64,000 bases of DNA from UBA2336 sp031395485 (GTDB lineage Bacteria > Bacteroidota > Bacteroidia > Cytophagales > Cyclobacteriaceae): the NCBI GenBank assembly GCA_031395485.1, contig JANNUS010000012.1, positions 124,001 to 188,000 of the forward strand, given 5' to 3'. Every line of letters begins with the position of its first letter. The first letter of the stretch is position 1. Below, one piece after another: positions 1 through 9,454 of this stretch. Position numbers and translations under genes: made by a program. Under the pieces are notes generated by a model. It had not been told where the DNA came from and searched no databases. It worked only from the letters and a program-made list of their open reading frames with translations.

Positions 1-2
1 CC

Positions 3-77
3 TTAACTATTGATGACGAATATCTACGGGAAGGCTTGCTTGTGCTGAGCAATTTAATTGTAAGTAAGGTTGGTTAA
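3..77 (+). CDS. C-terminal end of an upstream gene, possibly a class-III aminotransferase
   Basis: Only the last 24 codons of this gene lie in the window, ending in TAA at 75-77. The peptide ends in LTIDDEYLREGLLVLSNLI and a short tail. The pattern of a hydrophobic TI-D-E-L-EGL-IL helix is how many fold-type I, class-III PLP aminotransferases end (for example the ornithine or lysine type). That match is an inference from a very short piece, so the product is uncertain. The 120 bases between this stop and the next gene show no clear terminator. Confidence 0.4.
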   Translation, partial: LTIDDEYLREGLLVLSNLIVSKVG

Positions 78-198
78 TAATGATCAGCAAATTACTCGCG
101 CAAATTCATGATATTCTTTAATAACTTTTAGAATGTAGCGATAGCCTTATTATAACCTTGAATTTTCCTATTTTAGAAGAATTAATAGGTAACTCCAC

Positions 199-3100
199 AT
201 GAGTGAAGAACTTCTCAAAGCTATAATTCAACTTTTCGCCATCGTTACCCGCGAACGTATTACTGAAGACGAACGAAATAACATTAAGGAATTTCTCGGA
301 CTTTATCTTAATCGTGATACAATCAAGTATTACCTCAATCTTTTTGATGGATTTGCTAGTAATTACAAGATTGAAGAACAAAACCAAGCTTCGAGTACGA
401 TAGACCCAGAGACCCAGCAATTTGTAGATGATTGGGCAAAAATAATGCAGATTACCAAGAAGGTAAATCAAGCGCTTACAACCCAGCAGAAGCAAGTACT
501 TATTGTAAAAATAATTGAGCTTGTGTTTGTCGATAACAGAATATCCGAAAGACAAAGCAATCTTGTCTTCTACATTGGTCAGGCATTAAAAATCGATCAA
601 ACCGATGTAAAAGATCTACGAGACTTTGTTACCGGACAAGACATCGATGAGCTCTCTTCTAAACATGTGCTTATCATTGACGAGGGGTATGACGAAAATT
701 CACATCCGGGGCCGCGAATAACGGAAAAGAATATGACAGGGCTTATTGCCATCCTGAAACTGTCAGAAACATATTTCATTAAGTATCTTGGTATATCTGT
801 TATCTACCTCAATAGCATTCCGCTAAAAAGCAGGCGCGTAGATGTGTTTCCTACTGGAAGTACAATACGTGGAGATAAAATAGAGTCCATTTATTATAGC
901 GACATCATTGGAAAGTTTCTGATTGAGGAAAGTCAAAGTAAGATAACGTTTACAGCCGACCATCTTTTTTATCATTTCAAATCGGGAAAGGCCGCATTGC
1001 AAAATATAAATTTAGCCGAGCACGAAGGGAAACTTATTGGCATAATGGGAGCGAGTGGCTCTGGAAAATCAACTTTATTGAATGTTTTGAATGGGGCAGA
1101 TGAACCATCCAGCGGACGAGTGTTAATCAATGGTGTTGATATTCACAAAAATCCCGAGAAAGTGGAAGGTGTTGTCGGCTATATTCCGCAAGATGATCTT
1201 CTTATGGAAGATCTTACGGTTTTTGAAAATTTATACTATGCAGCCCGACTGTGTTTTGATCAATACGATAAAGCACACATTGCTGAAGTGGTCGAGAAGG
1301 TAATTCAACAGCTTGGTCTAACAGAAATTCGAAACCTAAAAGTTGGATCACCCCTCCAAAAAACTATTAGCGGTGGCCAACGCAAGCGTGTTAACATTGG
1401 GTTGGAGTTATTGCGCGAACCAACAATTTTATTTGTTGACGAGCCAACCTCGGGGTTATCCTCTCGAGACTCGGAGAACATAATGGATCTATTGAAAGAA
1501 CTGACACTTCGGGGGAAGATGATTTTCGTAGTGCTTCATCAGCCATCTTCTGATATTTTTAAGATGTTTGATACCCTGTTGATTCTTGACGTAGGTGGGT
1601 TTCAAATCTATTATGGTAATCCAAACGAAGCTGTAGTCTACTTTCGTGATATTGTTAATGCAGCTAATAAAACACAAGGTGCATGCCCTGAATGTGGCAA
1701 CATTAACCCCGAGCAAATTTTTAATATTATTGAAACCAAAGTTGTAAACGAATACGGAAGACTTACTAACACACGCAAAATTTCTGCCGGTCAATGGTAT
1801 CAGTACTTCAAGCAAAAGATTAAGATTCAAAAAATCGCTCATGTTTCGGATACGCTAAATGTAACGCAGCAAATTCCGGGTCGCTTACAACAATTTAAAA
1901 TTTTTACAATACGAGATGTGCTGGCAAAAATTGCGAATAAGCAATATATGTACATCAACTTGTTGGAGGCTCCCGTGTTAGCTTTCTTCATTAGTTTTAT
2001 GGTCAAGTATCACAACCTACTTGATCAGGAAAATCCTAGCTACAGCTTCTATAATAATGAAAATATTCCTGTTTATTTTTTCATGAGCGTAGTGGTCTCG
2101 TTATTCTTCGGACTTACACTGAGCGCGGAGGAAATTTTCAGGGACCGTAAAATTTTGAAACGCGAGCAATTCCTGCATCTTAGTAGAAGCAGTTATTTGC
2201 TTTCTAAAGTTTGGGTAATGTTTAGTATTTCGGCACTACAAACCCTAACGTACATTGTTATTGGAAACTTTGTTTTAGAAATTCCATTAACCGAAATGCG
2301 GTACTGGTTTATTCTATTTAGTTGCTCGTGCTTTGCAAACATGTTAGGCCTTAACATTTCATCTTCCTTTAACTCTGCTGTTACTATTTACATTCTTATC
2401 CCCCTGCTAATTATTCCGCAGTTAATGTTGAGTGGTGTGGTGATTAATTTTGATAAGTTCAATCCCAAAGTTGGGAATCAGGTAGGTGTGCCGCTGGTAG
2501 GCGAGGTGATGGCGTCACGTTGGGCCTTTGAAGCATTTATGGTAACCCAGTTTAAAGATAATCCCTTTGAAAAGAAGTTTTATGAGCTGGATAAAATAAT
2601 TGCTGAATCAGAATACAAAAAAGTATACTATATACCGCAACTTGAGTCACACCTTGCGCTTTGCCTTAACAATAGAAGTAATTGGCTTAACCCACGCCAT
2701 GCAGGCCTAACGAGTTCACTTACGCTTTTAAAAAATGAGATTGATTATGAGTTAAAATCCGTTGGCAAATCTAGTTTTCCTGAAATTGGCAGCCTCATTC
2801 CCGGAAAATTTGACTCGGCCGTGTATCAAAAATCTATGAAGTTTCTCGCGACACTGAAGCAATTTTATCTGATCAAGCAAAACAAGGCGATGGCGGAAAA
2901 GGAAAGTAAAATTGCAATATTAACAAGTACACCCGAGAAATTACAAGCGTACAATCATGAACGCGATCGGTATCAGAATAAGGCTGTTGCGGCAGGCGTA
3001 AAAAATGTGACCGCTCCAAATAGAATTGTAGAATATAATGGGCAGCTATTTCAAAAAATTTACCCGGTATACTTTGATGATCACAAACCTCGACATTTTT

Positions 3101-3291
3101 TTGATTTTACAGGAACATTGTTCCAGCCAACAAAATATTTTGGTGGACGCCTTTTCGACACTTTATACTTTAACGTGGCGGTCATTTGGTTTATGACGTT
3201 ATTCCTTTTCGTAACTCTTTACTTCGACTTGTTGCGGAAGTTACTATTGCTTTTCGAAAATAGAAAGTATAGTAAACGTGATAAGAGCTGA
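199..3291 (+). CDS. ABCG-type ABC transporter: TerB-like, FHA-like, ATPase and ABC-2 permease regions fused
   Basis: This is a 1030-residue half-transporter with the ATPase before the permease, as in the ABCG/White family. Residues 1-150 are helical and resemble the TerB fold. Residues 190-245 look FHA-like (FIKYLG...IRGDKIESIYYSD). The ATPase has Walker A GASGSGKST at 284-292, signature SGGQRKR at 391-397 and Walker B ending D414-E415. A CPEC pair (C496, C499) follows. From about residue 590 there are ABC-2 membrane segments interrupted by a long soluble loop, and a last membrane helix lies near residue 1000. The substrate cannot be read from the sequence. It would act in the inner membrane. 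The ATG at 199 gives the full TerB-like region. The next gene follows after 35 bases and may be co-transcribed. Confidence 0.85.
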   Translation: MSEELLKAIIQLFAIVTRERITEDERNNIKEFLGLYLNRDTIKYYLNLFDGFASNYKIEEQNQASSTIDPETQQFVDDWAKIMQITKKVNQALTTQQKQVLIVKIIELVFVDNRISERQSNLVFYIGQALKIDQTDVKDLRDFVTGQDIDELSSKHVLIIDEGYDENSHPGPRITEKNMTGLIAILKLSETYFIKYLGISVIYLNSIPLKSRRVDVFPTGSTIRGDKIESIYYSDIIGKFLIEESQSKITFTADHLFYHFKSGKAALQNINLAEHEGKLIGIMGASGSGKSTLLNVLNGADEPSSGRVLINGVDIHKNPEKVEGVVGYIPQDDLLMEDLTVFENLYYAARLCFDQYDKAHIAEVVEKVIQQLGLTEIRNLKVGSPLQKTISGGQRKRVNIGLELLREPTILFVDEPTSGLSSRDSENIMDLLKELTLRGKMIFVVLHQPSSDIFKMFDTLLILDVGGFQIYYGNPNEAVVYFRDIVNAANKTQGACPECGNINPEQIFNIIETKVVNEYGRLTNTRKISAGQWYQYFKQKIKIQKIAHVSDTLNVTQQIPGRLQQFKIFTIRDVLAKIANKQYMYINLLEAPVLAFFISFMVKYHNLLDQENPSYSFYNNENIPVYFFMSVVVSLFFGLTLSAEEIFRDRKILKREQFLHLSRSSYLLSKVWVMFSISALQTLTYIVIGNFVLEIPLTEMRYWFILFSCSCFANMLGLNISSSFNSAVTIYILIPLLIIPQLMLSGVVINFDKFNPKVGNQVGVPLVGEVMASRWAFEAFMVTQFKDNPFEKKFYELDKIIAESEYKKVYYIPQLESHLALCLNNRSNWLNPRHAGLTSSLTLLKNEIDYELKSVGKSSFPEIGSLIPGKFDSAVYQKSMKFLATLKQFYLIKQNKAMAEKESKIAILTSTPEKLQAYNHERDRYQNKAVAAGVKNVTAPNRIVEYNGQLFQKIYPVYFDDHKPRHFFDFTGTLFQPTKYFGGRLFDTLYFNVAVIWFMTLFLFVTLYFDLLRKLLLLFENRKYSKRDKS

Positions 3292-3326
3292 GATTTTTAT
3301 AAATTTATATAAACTAAAAATAGAGC

Positions 3327-3761
3327 ATGAAAAATTTATTCAATTACACGTTTATTATTTTCGCTTTCTCATTCGTTTTGGCCTGCTCAGGAAAGAAGGA
3401 AGAAACAGCTTCTAACGATGATGAGTGGCCAGAAATGGATGAATTTCACATGGTAATGGCAGAGAGTTTCCATCCGTTTAAAGATTCTGCTAATATTGAA
3501 CCCGCAAAAGCCAATGCAACAGAGATGGCAAGGGTTGCTGAGAAGTGGGCTACTGCAGCGTTACCCGAAAAAGTAAATAATGATGATATCAAAGCTAGCC
3601 TTTCTAAATTAAAAGACGATGCAGCTGCGTTTTCGCAAGTTGTTCAGGGTGGGGACACAACAAAAATTGGTGAGTCCCTTACAAGCTTACACGATGCATT
3701 TCATAAGCTGCAAGAAGCATGGTACGGTGCAGACAAAAAGGAGGGTCACGAACATCATTAA
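3327..3761 (+). CDS. Small predicted lipoprotein of unknown function
   Basis: The 144-residue product starts with a positively charged N-terminus, a hydrophobic stretch and a lipobox-like FVLAC, so it is probably a lipid-anchored periplasmic or outer-membrane protein with C20 as the modified cysteine. The mature part is helical and rich in charged residues (KANATEMARVAEKW...LKDDAAAFSQVV...LHDAFHKLQEAW) and ends in a His-rich tail (GHEHH). Helical proteins with this look are sometimes metal-binding or four-helix bundles, but I do not recognise the family. It sits 35 bases after the ABC transporter gene and directly before a good terminator, so it is the likely last gene of that unit. Confidence 0.75.
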   Translation: MKNLFNYTFIIFAFSFVLACSGKKEETASNDDEWPEMDEFHMVMAESFHPFKDSANIEPAKANATEMARVAEKWATAALPEKVNNDDIKASLSKLKDDAAAFSQVVQGGDTTKIGESLTSLHDAFHKLQEAWYGADKKEGHEHH

Positions 3762-3780
3762 GAGATCAATTGAAATGATG

Positions 3781-3812
3781 GGCAGCCTCCTACATGGGAG
3801 CTGCCTTTTTTA
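3781..3812 (+). terminator. Rho-independent terminator after the lipoprotein gene
   Basis: GGCAGC pairs with GCTGCC around a stem-loop at 3781-3805, followed directly by a run of T. It ends the unit of the ABC transporter and lipoprotein genes and separates it from ligD. Confidence 0.8.
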
Positions 3813-3908
3813 TGCGTAATGGTTTCTAGCGATAATCTTCTACGATTGCATTCACTAGGAAGCCTGACCTGTTTATTTCTGAAAGCCAGTAATTGTAACT
3901 AAAATCAA

Positions 3909-6227
3909 ATGGCTAAAAAATCACAATGGGCGGAAGTCGGAAAGCGGAAAGTTGAACTATCCAACCTGGATAAAGTTCTTTTCCCGGAAGATGGAATTGT
4001 GAAAGCTGAGATAATCGAATATTATTTAAAAATTGCGCCCACACTTCTAAACCACATCAAAGGAAGAGCACTTACCTTAATTCGCTTTCCAGATGGAATT
4101 CATGGCGAAATGTTCTACCAAAAAAAACGCCCTGAGTGGGCGCCACCATGGCTTGAGTTTGAAAAACTTGGGAAGGAAGAAAAGAAAGATTATATCATTG
4201 CTACCGAGCCAGCATCGTTGGTGTGGCTTGCAAATCTGGCATCACTTGAACTTCATCAGCTCCATAGTCGAAAACCGAATTTTGATTTTCCTGATTACAT
4301 GGTATTTGATCTCGATCCACCCGAAGGATATGACTTCCGGAAAGTTGTTCCGATTGCACAGGGGCTCAAAGAGTTTATTGAGAGTTTCGGGTATACAGCT
4401 TTTGCAAAGACTACCGGTGGAAAGGGTATTCACATCTGTTGTCCGATTGAACCAAAATTTGATTTTCATACCGTTTTTGAAGCAGCTCAGTTGATTGCTC
4501 AACCTTTTGTTGATCGGAATTCGAATGATACAACGCTGCACATAAAAAAAGATGCACGCAAAGGTAGAGTGTTGATTGATATTTATAGAATTCGTTCGGG
4601 GCAAAGCATTGTTTCACCGTATAGTTTGCGGGGAAGAATTGGTGCTCCCGTTTCCATGCCCCTGAAGTGGGATGAATTTGAGTCGTTGAAATCACCACTG
4701 GAGTATAATATTCACAATGCCCTTGAAAAAGTATTTCGGGATGGCGATGCCTGGGAAGGAATGGACGCTTTTGCTGTAGAGTTGCATACGCATCGCAAGA
4801 AAATTGTACCAATGGAATTGGATCCGAATAATAAGAAGCGAAAGACACCCGCGCAGCTGGAATCCTACGAGAAAAAACGAGACTTCAAAAAAACACCTGA
4901 ACCAGATGCGAGAATTATCGAAGGAGGGGGAAATAATTTTGTCATCCACCGACATCATGCAACTAACCTGCATTATGATTTGCGATTAGAACAAGATGGT
5001 GTTTTAAAATCCTGGGCGCTACCACGAGGGTTACCACCCCATCCGGGTGTTAAGCGATTGGCGGTTCAAACCGAAGATCACCCGATGAAATATTTGACAT
5101 TTAACGGTACTATTCCGAAAGGCCAATACGGTGGTGGAGAGATGTGGATTTATGCGTTGGGCAAATATCAGATTACAAAAGACAAGAAGGATGGATTCTA
5201 CTTCCGCCTGAGCAGCAAAGAAATTTCAGGTGAGTACAGAATTTATAAAATAAGGGAAAAAGAATTTCTTTTAGAGCGGGTGGATACCCCACAGGTGAAC
5301 TACTTGCATAACGCGATTGAGCCCATGCTCAGTGATAGCGCTGAGAAGCTCCCAAAGAGTGATGACTATATCTATGAAGTTAAGTGGGATGGAATCCGTG
5401 CGCTAATTTCATTGGAGGATGGCCAGGTACGTATTCGAACACGCAACCAGAATGACATCACCAAACAGTTTCCCGAACTTCTTGTTGCCGATAAAGCATT
5501 TCGCGCAACGAATGGTTTATTTGATGCCGAGATTGTGTGTTTGAATAAGCAGGGCAAACCAGAATTCAAGCGAGTCATTAACCGCCTGCAAGCTTCGGGA
5601 GAAACGAATATTCAAAAATTCTTGAAGACAAACCCCGTGTATTGCTACATTTTTGATTGCTTATATCTGGATGGCCGAAGTTTAATCAATGATCCCCTCA
5701 TGAAGCGAAAGGATTGGCTGAAGGATGTAGTGAAGAAAGATACGCCATACCGCGTAAGTGAATGGATGGAGGATGGTGAGTCATTACTGGAGGCCGCACG
5801 CGTTCACGAGTTGGAGGGGGTTATGGCGAAGCAAATCAATGGTAAATATTTTCCCGGCAAGCGCAGTGATCTATGGCTTAAGATCAAGATCAGGAATACC
5901 CGCGAGTGCGTTATCATTGGCTATAATGAGGGTAAAGGAAATCGTAGTGCAACATTTGGAGGCCTGCATATTGCCGAGTGGGAAGAAGATAAGCTCGTCT
6001 ACCGAGGTAAAGTAGGAACAGGGTTTGATGACGCGACAATTAAAGAAATCTTTAAGTTGATAAAGCAACTCAACGAGGTCAAAAAACCGATAGAAGGGAA
6101 GGTGCTGGACGAAAAAGTATCCAAATGGATAGAGCCGAAGTTAATGGTTGAGGTAAGTTTTGCATCACTCACACCGGATAAGAACTTTCGCGAGCCAGTG
6201 TTTGTAAGGCTACGGCCAGATCTGTAA
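3909..6227 (+). CDS. ligD: DNA ligase D (polymerase, phosphoesterase and ATP-dependent ligase)
   Basis: This 772-residue enzyme repairs DNA double-strand breaks by non-homologous end joining with Ku. Three domains are visible in the order polymerase, 3'-phosphoesterase, ligase, the order known from mycobacterial LigD and different from Pseudomonas. The primase-like polymerase (about 1-290) has the metal-binding DLD at D134 and D136. The phosphoesterase (about 335-470) has HRHHATNLHYDLR starting at H347. The ligase (about 475-772) has the nucleotidyl-transfer motif KWDG with K492 as the expected AMP-accepting lysine, followed by later motifs such as EGVMAK and a DLWLKIK segment, and a C-terminal OB-fold. 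Its partner ku lies 2.3 kb downstream on the same strand. The start ATG at 3909 is the only sensible one. Length and motifs are complete. Confidence 0.96.
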   Translation: MAKKSQWAEVGKRKVELSNLDKVLFPEDGIVKAEIIEYYLKIAPTLLNHIKGRALTLIRFPDGIHGEMFYQKKRPEWAPPWLEFEKLGKEEKKDYIIATEPASLVWLANLASLELHQLHSRKPNFDFPDYMVFDLDPPEGYDFRKVVPIAQGLKEFIESFGYTAFAKTTGGKGIHICCPIEPKFDFHTVFEAAQLIAQPFVDRNSNDTTLHIKKDARKGRVLIDIYRIRSGQSIVSPYSLRGRIGAPVSMPLKWDEFESLKSPLEYNIHNALEKVFRDGDAWEGMDAFAVELHTHRKKIVPMELDPNNKKRKTPAQLESYEKKRDFKKTPEPDARIIEGGGNNFVIHRHHATNLHYDLRLEQDGVLKSWALPRGLPPHPGVKRLAVQTEDHPMKYLTFNGTIPKGQYGGGEMWIYALGKYQITKDKKDGFYFRLSSKEISGEYRIYKIREKEFLLERVDTPQVNYLHNAIEPMLSDSAEKLPKSDDYIYEVKWDGIRALISLEDGQVRIRTRNQNDITKQFPELLVADKAFRATNGLFDAEIVCLNKQGKPEFKRVINRLQASGETNIQKFLKTNPVYCYIFDCLYLDGRSLINDPLMKRKDWLKDVVKKDTPYRVSEWMEDGESLLEAARVHELEGVMAKQINGKYFPGKRSDLWLKIKIRNTRECVIIGYNEGKGNRSATFGGLHIAEWEEDKLVYRGKVGTGFDDATIKEIFKLIKQLNEVKKPIEGKVLDEKVSKWIEPKLMVEVSFASLTPDKNFREPVFVRLRPDL

Positions 6228-6379
6228 AATTTCGTCATGACGGGCTGAAGTGTGGATTGCTTTACTTCATTACACCATCCTACACCTTCTGTACGCAATG
6301 AAGAAACTCATTAGCTCGCCCTGTCAATAAATCGCTTCAATTATCAAACATTTAAAAGCAAAATCATGTTAATAAGGAT

Positions 6380-7063
6380 ATGGAAAAGACCAAAGCCACC
6401 AAGACTTCTCGTGTAAAAGGTAAATCCACGGGAACAGAAGCGAAAATCAAAGCGGCCTACATTGAATACTTGCTAAACCACGGAAAACAGCCCAATTCTA
6501 TCTACAAATTCTGTTTCGATCTAAAACTGAAAGAAGAAGATTTTTATAATCACTTCGGTTCTTTTGAATCGATAGAGAAGCATATTTGGAAAGGGTTCAT
6601 GGATCAGGTGACCTCTAGCCTGACTGCTGATAAAACCTTCGATGATTTTAGCGCGCGCGAAAAAATACTGGCATTTTATTTTACGTTAGCGGAAGTATTG
6701 AAGTCGAACCGGAGTTTTGCATTGTTGCAATTAATGGGGCATCGAAAACCTGAATTTGTACCCATCTTTTTAAAGGAGTTTAAAGTTGCCTTTGAGATTT
6801 TTGTAAGCTCCATTCTCAGCGATGGAAAGTCGAAAGGAGAGGTGGCTGCTAGACCCTATTTAGATAAACGTTACCCACAGCTTTTCTGGGTACACTTGGG
6901 CTTCCTTTTATTGTACTGGAAAGACGATGAAAGCCCTGGTTTTGAACAAACCGATGCCTTCATTGAGAAGTCTGTTAATCTGGCATTTGACCTTATTGGA
7001 AAAGGTGCTTTTGACTCTGCGATTGATTTTGTAAAGTTTTTGTACCAGAGTAAAGTAAAATAA
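6380..7063 (+). CDS. TetR-like transcriptional regulator
   Basis: The 227-residue protein has a basic N-terminal tail and then a helix-turn-helix of TetR type (residues about 20-70), ending in the recognisable DFYNHFGSFESIEKHIW, where the F-YNHF-S-E-I pattern is the end of helix 3 and start of helix 4. The rest is an all-helical ligand or dimerisation domain. A Shine-Dalgarno-like AAGGA stands before ATG 6380. The ABC1-type kinase gene follows after only 16 bases, so the two are very likely co-transcribed, and the regulator probably acts on its own operon. The ligand is unknown. Confidence 0.8.
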   Translation: MEKTKATKTSRVKGKSTGTEAKIKAAYIEYLLNHGKQPNSIYKFCFDLKLKEEDFYNHFGSFESIEKHIWKGFMDQVTSSLTADKTFDDFSAREKILAFYFTLAEVLKSNRSFALLQLMGHRKPEFVPIFLKEFKVAFEIFVSSILSDGKSKGEVAARPYLDKRYPQLFWVHLGFLLLYWKDDESPGFEQTDAFIEKSVNLAFDLIGKGAFDSAIDFVKFLYQSKVK

Positions 7064-7079
7064 GCAGCCCTGTGCCTAC

Positions 7080-8375
7080 ATGAAGGAGTTCAGTAAAATC
7101 CCGATTACAAAGGTTGCGCGGGCAACGAAGTTCATTACTACCGGAGCTAAAATAGGCTCCAATTATTTAAAACATTACAGCAAGAAGTTAATCGATCCGG
7201 ATAGGACCCGCGATGAACTTCATGAGGATAATGCAAAGGATATTTACAATTCGTTAAGTGAGCTTAAAGGCAGTGCTTTAAAAGTCGCTCAAATGCTGAG
7301 CATGGATAAGAACTTATTGCCTGCTGCCTACCAACAAAAGTTCTCGATGGCACAGTATAGTGCGCCACCACTTTCATATCCATTGGTAGTAAAAACATTT
7401 CAAAAGTATTTTGGAAAAGGCCCCGATCAACTTTTTGAATCATTTACTAAAAAAGCAGTGAATGCAGCTTCTATGGGGCAGGTACATTTAGCCTTAAAAA
7501 ATGGCAAAAGATTGGCTGTTAAAGTTCAATATCCAGGCATCAGCGACAGTGTGAAATCTGATTTGGCCATGGTGAAACCCATCGCGTTATCTATGTTCAA
7601 GCTCAATCCGGCTGAGTACAATGAATTTATTCAGGAGGTGGAGTTACGGATGATGGAAGAAACTGATTATGAGCTTGAATTAAAACGGTCTATTGATCTT
7701 TCTAAAAGAAGTAGTCATATCCCAAATATTTTATTTCCAACGTATTACAAAGAATACTCAAGCCCGAAGACTCTTGCTATGGATTGGATAGATGGAAAGC
7801 CCTTGGGAGAAATTCTAAAGAGCCCGCTTCCTCAGAATGCTGGTAATGTACTTGGCCAAGCCATGTGGGATTTCTATCACTTTCAGATGCATACATTGAA
7901 GAGCGTTCATGCCGATCCTCACCCTGGAAATTTCATTATAACACCCGATTATAAGCTGGGTATTATTGATTTTGGGTGCGTAAAAGTGATTCCGGAAACT
8001 TTCTATAAAGTGTATTTCCAATTGTTGGATAGAAACCTCTTGGATGATCCTAAAAGACTTGAAAAGGTATTCTACGAGCTCAGATTCATCTACACGGATG
8101 ATCCTAAAAAGGATAAGGATTTCTTCATTGCCTTGTTTACGCAGCTTGTGGAGCTTCTTAGTCGCCCATTCAGAACTAATGCCTTCGACTTTGCAGATAA
8201 AACCTATTTCCAGGCTCTATTTGACTTTGGTCAAAAGCTCTCTTCCATGAAGGAACTTCGTGAATCCAAAAAAGCAAGGGGCGTACGCGATGCCTTGTAC
8301 ATTAACCGAACCTATTTCGGATTGTATAGCCTGTTGCATGATCTTAAAGCAACAGTGAATATCAGCACTGTATAG
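7080..8375 (+). CDS. ABC1/UbiB (AarF) family atypical kinase
   Basis: This 431-residue protein belongs to the UbiB/ADCK atypical kinase-like family, whose better-known members support quinone biosynthesis or lipid metabolism. The family's N-terminal helix motif is present as K68-V-A-Q71, with alanine where KxGQ normally has glycine. The alanine-rich nucleotide loop is AASMGQVH, the catalytic loop is H277-A-D-P-H-P-G-N284, and the metal-binding DFG is at D297. These residues suggest that it binds nucleotide and could be catalytic. It follows a TetR-like regulator by 16 bases. Its substrate and whether it serves menaquinone synthesis cannot be told from this window. Confidence 0.88.
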   Translation: MKEFSKIPITKVARATKFITTGAKIGSNYLKHYSKKLIDPDRTRDELHEDNAKDIYNSLSELKGSALKVAQMLSMDKNLLPAAYQQKFSMAQYSAPPLSYPLVVKTFQKYFGKGPDQLFESFTKKAVNAASMGQVHLALKNGKRLAVKVQYPGISDSVKSDLAMVKPIALSMFKLNPAEYNEFIQEVELRMMEETDYELELKRSIDLSKRSSHIPNILFPTYYKEYSSPKTLAMDWIDGKPLGEILKSPLPQNAGNVLGQAMWDFYHFQMHTLKSVHADPHPGNFIITPDYKLGIIDFGCVKVIPETFYKVYFQLLDRNLLDDPKRLEKVFYELRFIYTDDPKKDKDFFIALFTQLVELLSRPFRTNAFDFADKTYFQALFDFGQKLSSMKELRESKKARGVRDALYINRTYFGLYSLLHDLKATVNISTV

Positions 8376-8540
8376 CGCTATCTTCAGAAGAACACACTCA
8401 ATATTTACTTATTTAAACCCAGTCCGGGTAATGATTCCTATGAATGAATTCATTGCATGAAATCCTCATATTAAGTTTGTTAAATACATTCATTATCAAT
8501 AATTTAGAGTCATCTATCTCATTTTTTAAACTAACTGCAT

Positions 8541-9398
8541 ATGAGAGCTATTTGGAAAGGACACATCCGGTTTTCGTTAGTTACTATTCCAATCCGGATT
8601 TATAATGCCATCGACTCGGCACAAACGATAAGTTTCAATCTTCTTTCACGCGAAGGGCATAATCCTGTTTCGTACGAAAAGAAGGATAAAGTTACAGGCG
8701 AACCATTGAAAAGTGAGGATATCCTGAAAGGATATCAGTATGAGCCCGGTCAATTTGTGATTATTGAACAGGAGGATATTGATAAGATCCGATTGAAAAG
8801 CACTAAAGTCATCGACATCGAAGGATTTGTTGATGCTAAAGAAATACACCCAGCCTTGTTTGAGTCGCCTTACTTTGCTGGCCCTGATGGTGATATTGCT
8901 GCTACTACTTACGGATTGCTTTGTCATACGCTTAAACAGACTGGCCGAGTGGGAGTTGGTCGGGTTGTATTGCGTGATCGCGAAACAATTGTATTGCTTG
9001 CACCGCATGAGCAGGGATTAATGTTGCATCGGCTTCGCTTTCCCGATGAGGTAAGAAACATTAATGAGGTCCCAAGTCTATTGGAAGTTAAAGTCGATAA
9101 GGAACAATTGAAGCTTGCTAAAACCTTAGTTGATTCAATGGTGAAGCAATTTGTTGATATTGAGATGAAAGACAATTATACCCTCGAACTCAAGAAAATG
9201 ATTGACGCAAAAATTCAGGGTAAGGAAATTGTTTCAGTGGTGGAAGAAGAGCCCGTTGTTGTCGATATCATGACAGCCCTTAAAGCCAGTATCGAACAAG
9301 CCAAGAAAAAGCCTATGGAGAAAGCAAAGGGTAAGGCTGTGAGTGAGGAAAAGGCTGGTAAGTCATCAACCAAGACACTTAAGCGTAAGGCTAGTTAG
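8541..9398 (+). CDS. ku: Ku protein, end-binding factor of bacterial NHEJ
   Basis: The 285-residue product is a bacterial Ku. It forms a homodimeric ring that loads on DNA double-strand ends and recruits LigD. The N-terminus MRAIWKGHIRFSLVTIPI is characteristic, and YFAGPDG, the arm and the beta-barrel core follow up to about residue 235. The C-terminal 40 residues are rich in lysine (KKKPMEKAKGKAVSEEKAGK), as in many bacterial Ku proteins where such tails contact DNA. The gene is separated from ligD by a TetR-like and an ABC1-kinase gene but is on the same strand. A 165-base gap upstream leaves room for its own promoter. Confidence 0.96.
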   Translation: MRAIWKGHIRFSLVTIPIRIYNAIDSAQTISFNLLSREGHNPVSYEKKDKVTGEPLKSEDILKGYQYEPGQFVIIEQEDIDKIRLKSTKVIDIEGFVDAKEIHPALFESPYFAGPDGDIAATTYGLLCHTLKQTGRVGVGRVVLRDRETIVLLAPHEQGLMLHRLRFPDEVRNINEVPSLLEVKVDKEQLKLAKTLVDSMVKQFVDIEMKDNYTLELKKMIDAKIQGKEIVSVVEEEPVVVDIMTALKASIEQAKKKPMEKAKGKAVSEEKAGKSSTKTLKRKAS

Positions 9399-9442
9399 TT
9401 GATCCGTTAATCGTGCGCTATTAACTATTAACAGATAACTGC

Positions 9443-9450
9443 TAACTTTG
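9443..9450 (+). promoter_or_regulatory. Bacteroidota-type -7 box (TAnnTTTG) before the TPR gene
   Basis: TAACTTTG matches the phylum's -7 consensus and ends only four bases before the ATG at 9455. If used, transcription would begin at or very near the start codon, giving a leaderless message. No good -33 TTTG was seen. Confidence 0.45.
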
Positions 9451-9454
9451 TCCT

